Positions 60,016-64,000 of a stretch of DNA of 64,000 bases are shown here, piece after piece. Numbering within the stretch: position 1 is the first letter of the stretch; each line of letters starts with the position of its first letter. The stretch is from Sphingobacterium daejeonense (GTDB lineage Bacteria; Bacteroidota; Bacteroidia; Sphingobacteriales; Sphingobacteriaceae). Below the pieces are notes generated by a model. That model made no database searches. It saw only the letters and a program-made list of their open reading frames with translations, and was not told the DNA's origin. A program made the translations under genes and the position numbers. The stretch lies in contig NZ_LR590470.1 in NCBI RefSeq assembly GCF_901472535.1, positions 3,782,001 through 3,846,000 on the forward strand, in the 5' to 3' direction.

Positions 60016-61192
60016 TTAACATTTCTTTAGAAGCATAGCGCTTGCTCCACCGCCTCCATTACAGATTGCTGCTAAGCCTAATTCGCCTCCTTCTTGATGT
60101 AAAACATTGATTAAAGTCACAATTATCCGGGCACCCGAACAACCTAGCGGGTGGCCCAATGCTACTGCACCACCATAGACGTTGATTTGATCTTCCGAAA
60201 TATCCAATAATTTAGCATTTGCCAAAGCTACTACCGAGAATGCTTCATTAAATTCGAAATAATCAATATCGTCAATAGTAATTCCTACCTTCTGCAATAA
60301 TTTTTCAGTTGCAGCGGCGGGTGTTGTGGTAAACCATTCTGGCGATTGTTCTGCATCAGCATAGCCGACAACCTGTGCCAAAGGTTTCAACCCCAATTCA
60401 TTGACTTTTTCTTCGCTCATTAATATGACTGCTGCAGCGCCATCACTCAGTGTTGAAGCATTTGCAGCTGTAATGGTACCATCAGCTTTAAATGCGGGAC
60501 GCAATTGACTCACTTTTTCAAAGTTGATATTCTTAAACTCTTCATCCTCATCCACCATTACAGAACCTTTGCGAGATTTCACCTCTACAGGCACCACTTC
60601 ATTCTTAAATTTTCCACTTTCCCAAGCTATTTTACTTCTCGTGTAAGATTGGATAGCATATTCATCTTGATCAGCTCTGCTGATATTATATTTTTCGGCA
60701 CATAATTCACCGCAATTTCCCATGGCTTGATCAGAATAAACGTCTGTCAGTCCATCTTTCTGAATACCATCAAATAGTTTCTGGTCGCCATACTTTGCTC
60801 CCCACCTTACCGCAGCATCGTAGAAAGGCACATTGCTCATACTTTCCATCCCTCCAGCGACTACGACTTCTGCATCTCCCAGTAATATCTGTTGTACCCG
60901 ATGGATATGGCTTTCATTCCACTAGCGCATACCTTGTTTATGGTTGTTGCAGGTACGCTGTCAGGAAGTCCTGCATATTTTGATGCTTGCCTTGCAGGTG
61001 CTTGCCTAAATTTGCCTGTAATACAGAGCCCATATAAACCTCATCCACTTGGTGAAGTTCTAATTTCACTTCTTCCAATACTGCTTTAATTGCTTTGGCA
61101 CCCAATTCTGTTGCAGAAACTGAGGCTAAGGAAGAACCAAAACTTCCCATTGGTGTACGCTTAGCTGCAACGATATATACTTTTTTACTCAT
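60016..61192 (-). CDS. Acetyl-CoA C-acetyltransferase (thiolase), two frameshifts
   Basis: 392 residues after correcting two one-base losses (near 60998 in LGQAPARQ and near 60900 in ISIGVQQ). Active-site Cys lies in [13 protein letters not shown], with [13 protein letters not shown] (catalytic His/Glu region) and [16 protein letters not shown] at the C-terminus. It splits acetoacetyl-CoA to two acetyl-CoA. It lies between the two CoA-transferase subunit genes and overlaps the scoA end by 8 bp, so the three form one acetoacetate-use operon, also suited to leucine or ketone-body breakdown. Confidence 0.92.
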
Positions 61193-61909
61193 TATTATCT
61201 TTATTTCTTACTGTCCTTTGTTCAATTCTTTTTTCATATTTCTCCCCTTGGAAGATCTTATTGACGAAGATGCCCGGTGTATGTATATAATTAGGGTCCA
61301 GTTCACCTGGTTCAACCAATTCTTCCACCTCGGCAATGGTGATTTTGCCACACATTGCAACGGCATGGTTAAAGTTTTGTGCAGTACCTCGATAGACAAG
61401 ATTCCCTGCTTTATCACCTTTCCAAGCTTTCACAAATGCAAAATCGGGCTCAAATGCATATTCCATCAAGATAATCTTTTTCAACACCATGGAAGGTGAA
61501 TTTTCTTACTTCTTTACCTTCTGCGACTTCTGTCCCTACTCCTGCGGGGGTATATATCACCGGTAATCCATACCCTCCGGCCATCAAGCGTGTGGCCAAT
61601 GTACCCTGAGGAACCAGCTCTACCTCGAGTTCTCCACTCAACATCTGTCTTTCAAACTCGGCATTTTCACCTACGTAAGAAGCAATCATTTTTTTTACTT
61701 GTTTTTTCTGCAATAGAAGTCCGAGCCCAAAATCATCGACCCCAGCATTATTGCTGATACAGGTAAGGTCTTTGACGCCTTTATCCAACAGTGCAGAAAT
61801 TAGGTTTTCAGGAAATCCCGCACAAGCCAAAACCACCCAAGGAAATGGTCATCCCATCTTGAACACCTTCAATAGCTTCTTGCGCATTAGATACTGTTTT
61901 ATCAATCAT
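61185..61909 (-). CDS. scoA: 3-oxoacid CoA-transferase subunit A (two frameshifts)
   Basis: 240 residues after correction. The start at 61909 reads [37 protein letters not shown], where one extra T near 61830 must be removed. The family motif [10 protein letters not shown] and [18 protein letters not shown] near residues 60-75 are clear, and a second break near 61480 joins [13 protein letters not shown] to [25 protein letters not shown]. It is the first gene of scoA-thiolase-scoB. Confidence 0.92.
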
Positions 61910-62362
61910 ATCTTATTCTTGCGTTAGCTCCCTAATGGGAATAAATAAATTTTAAAGATCTAATAGAAACCAATAATCATTTATAAATCAATGATTTGAT
62001 AAAATATTCGTCGGTGAATATTTTATGAATGGCCTAAAGTTTATAATCATGATAAAAATAACGAAATTATCTTAATCCTCTATGAATTAGCAACTTTTAC
62101 TATTCTAGAAACAACATTGATGAATTTTTCAATAGTTCATAGAAAATGGTCAGCATAATTAAAAATGCTTAAAAGGATTTAGAGATGAATTAGATATTAT
62201 AAAATGCAGGGTTATATAAGCATAATAATAAATAATTATTAACCTTTGATTAAACCCTTGAGTGCAAATTGGTAATCTGGCATCAATTTCCAATATTTCT
62301 TTTGTAATTCTAATTAAATTGCTAAACTTGACATGTAAAAGCAAGAAATACACCTTATTACT
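61910..62362. other. Intergenic region upstream of scoA and the 62.4-kb gene
   Basis: About 450 bp, A+T-rich, divergent promoters expected. A 64-codon minus-strand frame (62159-62353) lacks any protein-like composition and is not called. Two inverted repeats near 61975-62026 are listed separately. Confidence 0.6.
61975..62026. promoter_or_regulatory. Pair of inverted repeats upstream of scoA
   Basis: ATAAAATATTC (61999-62009) and GAATATTTTAT (62016-62026) form a perfect 11-bp inverted repeat with a 6-base spacer. Next to it AATCATT (61975-61981) pairs with AATGATT (61990-61996). They lie 65-120 bp before the scoA start and could be operators for the acetoacetate operon. Confidence 0.4.
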
Positions 62363-62950
62363 ATGAGATTATTATCTTTTATTCTACTATTTTGGGTTCT
62401 GAGCCCTTCCTTATCCGCTCAGACCTTACAGCAAAAACTTAAAACATCGCCTCTTGACAGCCAGTTTGTGTACTTAAACTTACAATCACGTAATCAAGAC
62501 AAGGATTTTAAGATTATTCGAAAAACAAACCTCGACATTATCCGCCAGAATGTTAAGGATTCATTAAGCACTTACAAAAAGCAAATTTCAGAATTGAAGG
62601 GCGATGCTTCATCGAGCGCCGGTAGTATTACTGGACTTCAAGATTCTGTAAAAAACTTGAGTGCAGCACTTGAACAAGAACAACAAAAAACAGATAGCAT
62701 CTCCTTTTTAGGAATTCAGTTCTCTAAAAGTTCTTACCATATGATGGTTTGGATCATCATTGTGGTCCTTGCAATAGCCTTATTCGCAATCTTGGCAGCA
62801 TTTAGAAAAGCTAAAGTGGATACCGATGAAAGTAAACATACTGTAGATGAACTTCAAGAAGAACTTCAATCTTTAAGAAAGAAATCTATGGAAAGAGAAC
62901 AACAATTGAAACGCCAATTATTGGATGAACAGTTGAAAAGGAATTCGTAA
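62363..62950 (+). CDS. Membrane-anchored coiled-coil protein of unknown function
   Basis: 195 residues. Signal peptide MRLLSFILLFWVLSPSLSAQ, a periplasmic helical part (about 21-122) with coiled-coil character (STYKKQISELKG, SAALEQEQQKTDSI), one transmembrane helix (about 128-150, MMVWIIIVVLAIALFAILAA) and a highly charged cytoplasmic coiled coil (TVDELQEELQSLRKKSMEREQQLKRQLLDEQ). Similar proteins occur in Sphingobacteriaceae as hypothetical proteins. I see no catalytic motif. Frame intact. Confidence 0.85.
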   Translation: MRLLSFILLFWVLSPSLSAQTLQQKLKTSPLDSQFVYLNLQSRNQDKDFKIIRKTNLDIIRQNVKDSLSTYKKQISELKGDASSSAGSITGLQDSVKNLSAALEQEQQKTDSISFLGIQFSKSSYHMMVWIIIVVLAIALFAILAAFRKAKVDTDESKHTVDELQEELQSLRKKSMEREQQLKRQLLDEQLKRNS

Positions 62951-62954
62951 AGAG

Positions 62955-63056
62955 ATATGAGATGTGGGATGTGGGATGTGAGATAGAAAACGTGAGAGAG
63001 AGGTTAGACATAAGTCTTTAGACATTAGACGTTAGACATAAGACATTAGACATGGC
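62955..63056. repeat. Dispersed intergenic repeat, copy 2
   Basis: GATGTGGGAT/GATGTGAGAT tandem units, AGATAGAAAACGTGAG, then TTAGACATAAG/TTAGACATTAGAC units: the same order as at 25528-25615. Confidence 0.7.
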
Positions 63057-63059
63057 ATA

Positions 63060-63140
63060 GTCTTTAGAAAAAGCAAATTTGGTATGGCTAAAATCTTATA
63101 CTTTAGAAAGGCAGCTTTGGTATGGCTAAAGCCTTATTAA
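63060..63140. repeat. Two imperfect direct repeats TTTGGTATGGCTAAA
   Basis: TTTAGAAA-AAGCAAATTTGGTATGGCTAAA (63063-63092) and a variant TTTAGAAAGGCAGCTTTGGTATGGCTAAA (63102-63130). No gene. Confidence 0.5.
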
Positions 63141-63155
63141 AAGGAATGATATAGG

Positions 63156-63186
63156 AGTAGGTTCGGTAACGAACCTACTTTTTTTT
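63156..63186 (+). terminator. Terminator about 200 bp after the coiled-coil protein gene
   Basis: Perfect 10-bp stem AGTAGGTTCG/CGAACCTACT, loop GTAA, followed by T8. Standard rho-independent form. Confidence 0.85.
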
Positions 63187-63249
63187 GGCGGAGGTGTAAC
63201 AATAAATGTATAATAGGTACTAATTGATTGATAACTTGGACCATTTATT

Positions 63250-64000
63250 ATGCTAAATAATTATTTTAAACTTCAGTATCGGATAATCTCTAGAAGTTTT
63301 GAAGAATTTGGCTTCAACAAATATCTTCTGGTACCTGTTATTTTAGCGTTTTATATCTCCCTCTTCTATTTTATTTCCTTATCTCCAAGCTGGGGAGTTT
63401 ATTTAGTTAGTTTATTGAACTTTCAATGGTTGTTTGCACTTTCGGGATTTAATAGAAATGAGTTTTTAAGAAATACGTTCGAAACTAAAGACTTTCATTT
63501 CATTCGGCTATTGGAAAATTTTACTGTCAGCATTGGGACCATAATCGTCATAACCATCTCGGATAATTACCTTTTAGTGGGAATACTTTTGGCACTTTGC
63601 GTATTATTTGTTTTTATTTCAACAAACAGCATTTGGTCCAACAGAATCCCAACACCATTTACCAGAAAGCCATTTGAATTTATAATTGGCTTTCGAAGCA
63701 CTTGGCTTTTAATTGTTTTATTGTACAGTATTGCGGTTATCGGATTGGTCTATAACAATCAGAACCTCGCTTTAGTTAGTATGTTTGTCATTTGCCTCTG
63801 CAGTGCATTTTATTATCAGGAACCAGAACCATATATGATTTTTTGGAACCAGGACCGGAAACCCGTAGAATTTATATGGTATAAAATTAAACGAGGAATT
63901 ATCCAATTAAGCATTTTGTTGATTCCGCTGGTAATCCTCCAAATACTTTTCTTTCCTTCAGAATTATACAAGCCAATCCTTGTATGGGGATTAGGCATCT
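63250..64000 (+). CDS. Multi-pass membrane protein, C-terminus cut by window edge
   Basis: Open from ATG 63250 (MLNNYFKLQYRIISRSFEEFGFNKYLLV) to the window edge, 250 residues seen. At least six hydrophobic segments are visible, for example VILAFYISLFYFISLS, LLVGILLALCVLFVFIS, LLIVLLYSIAVIGLVY and QLSILLIPLVILQILF. The short charged N-terminus LQYRIISRSFEEFG resembles permease subunits of ABC-2-type exporters in Bacteroidota, but I do not recognise the family with confidence. A following ATPase gene outside the window would support the transporter idea. Confidence 0.75.
   Translation, partial: MLNNYFKLQYRIISRSFEEFGFNKYLLVPVILAFYISLFYFISLSPSWGVYLVSLLNFQWLFALSGFNRNEFLRNTFETKDFHFIRLLENFTVSIGTIIVITISDNYLLVGILLALCVLFVFISTNSIWSNRIPTPFTRKPFEFIIGFRSTWLLIVLLYSIAVIGLVYNNQNLALVSMFVICLCSAFYYQEPEPYMIFWNQDRKPVEFIWYKIKRGIIQLSILLIPLVILQILFFPSELYKPILVWGLGI

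Noticed and set aside
62159..62353. 64-codon minus-strand frame
   Set aside because: A+T-rich intergenic sequence; no homology-like features, no promoter, composition unlike the neighbours.
63816..63998. 60-codon minus-strand frame at the right edge
   Set aside because: Antisense to the open plus-strand membrane-protein gene that starts at 63250.

Overview
The window looks like the chromosome of a Bacteroidota bacterium, most likely Sphingobacteriaceae (Sphingobacterium/Pedobacter-like). The reasons are three SusC/SusD pairs, a type IX secretion sorting domain, a DUF2723 membrane protein, low GC, and several promoters of the Bacteroidota form TTG-N19-TAnnTTTG (clearest before the tRNA-Gln gene). 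There is no phage, CRISPR array or plasmid signature.

Layout. 0-4.4 kb: pyrR-pyrB (pyrB runs off the left edge) and a DUF2723 membrane protein. 4.6-10.8 kb: tRNA-Gln, then a SusC-SusD-sulfatase locus. 11.3-13.9 kb: orphan NarL-type response regulator, prs, rplY. 14-20.7 kb: a partial denitrification island made of an SCO1-like protein, a degenerate formylglycine-enzyme-like protein, a NirK with fused cytochrome c, an iron-sulfur repair protein, quinol-type NorB and an azurin. 20.9-25.5 kb: pth, a BlaI/M56 sensor pair, gltA. 25.5-32.8 kb: a tandem-repeat region, a small type IX cargo-like protein, kup, a 189-bp MITE-like element, an amino-acid permease, an AcpH-like protein and tyrS. 32.86-34.62 kb: an IS1182-like insertion sequence sitting in the loop of the tyrS terminator. 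34.7-38.8 kb: a lipoprotein, ftsK, lolA. 38.8-52.5 kb: a polysaccharide utilisation locus (two SusC/SusD pairs and two paralogous putative glycoside hydrolases). 52.9-58.8 kb: L-rhamnose operon rhaT-rhaD-rhaI-rhaB. 58.9-59.4 kb: a dense cluster of REP-like hairpins. 59.4-61.9 kb: scoA-thiolase-scoB acetoacetate operon. 62.4-64 kb: two membrane proteins, the last one cut by the window edge.

How the genes work together. The NirK/NorB/azurin/Ric set would reduce nitrite to nitric oxide and on to nitrous oxide and repair the damage nitric oxide causes; no nitrate or nitrous-oxide reductase is visible. The large PUL and the adjacent rhamnose operon lie on the same strand but are separated by a terminator, so a shared substrate (a rhamnose-containing glycan) is only an inference.

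Caution. Roughly forty to fifty single-base indels interrupt about twenty genes, including the essential tyrS, gltA and ftsK. The rest of each reading frame is intact, so I read these as sequencing or assembly errors. I annotate such genes as single full-length CDS and note each break. Nothing here is a clearly new system; the most promising leads are the degenerate FGE-like protein beside nirK, the unassigned hydrolase pair, and the structured intergenic elements.
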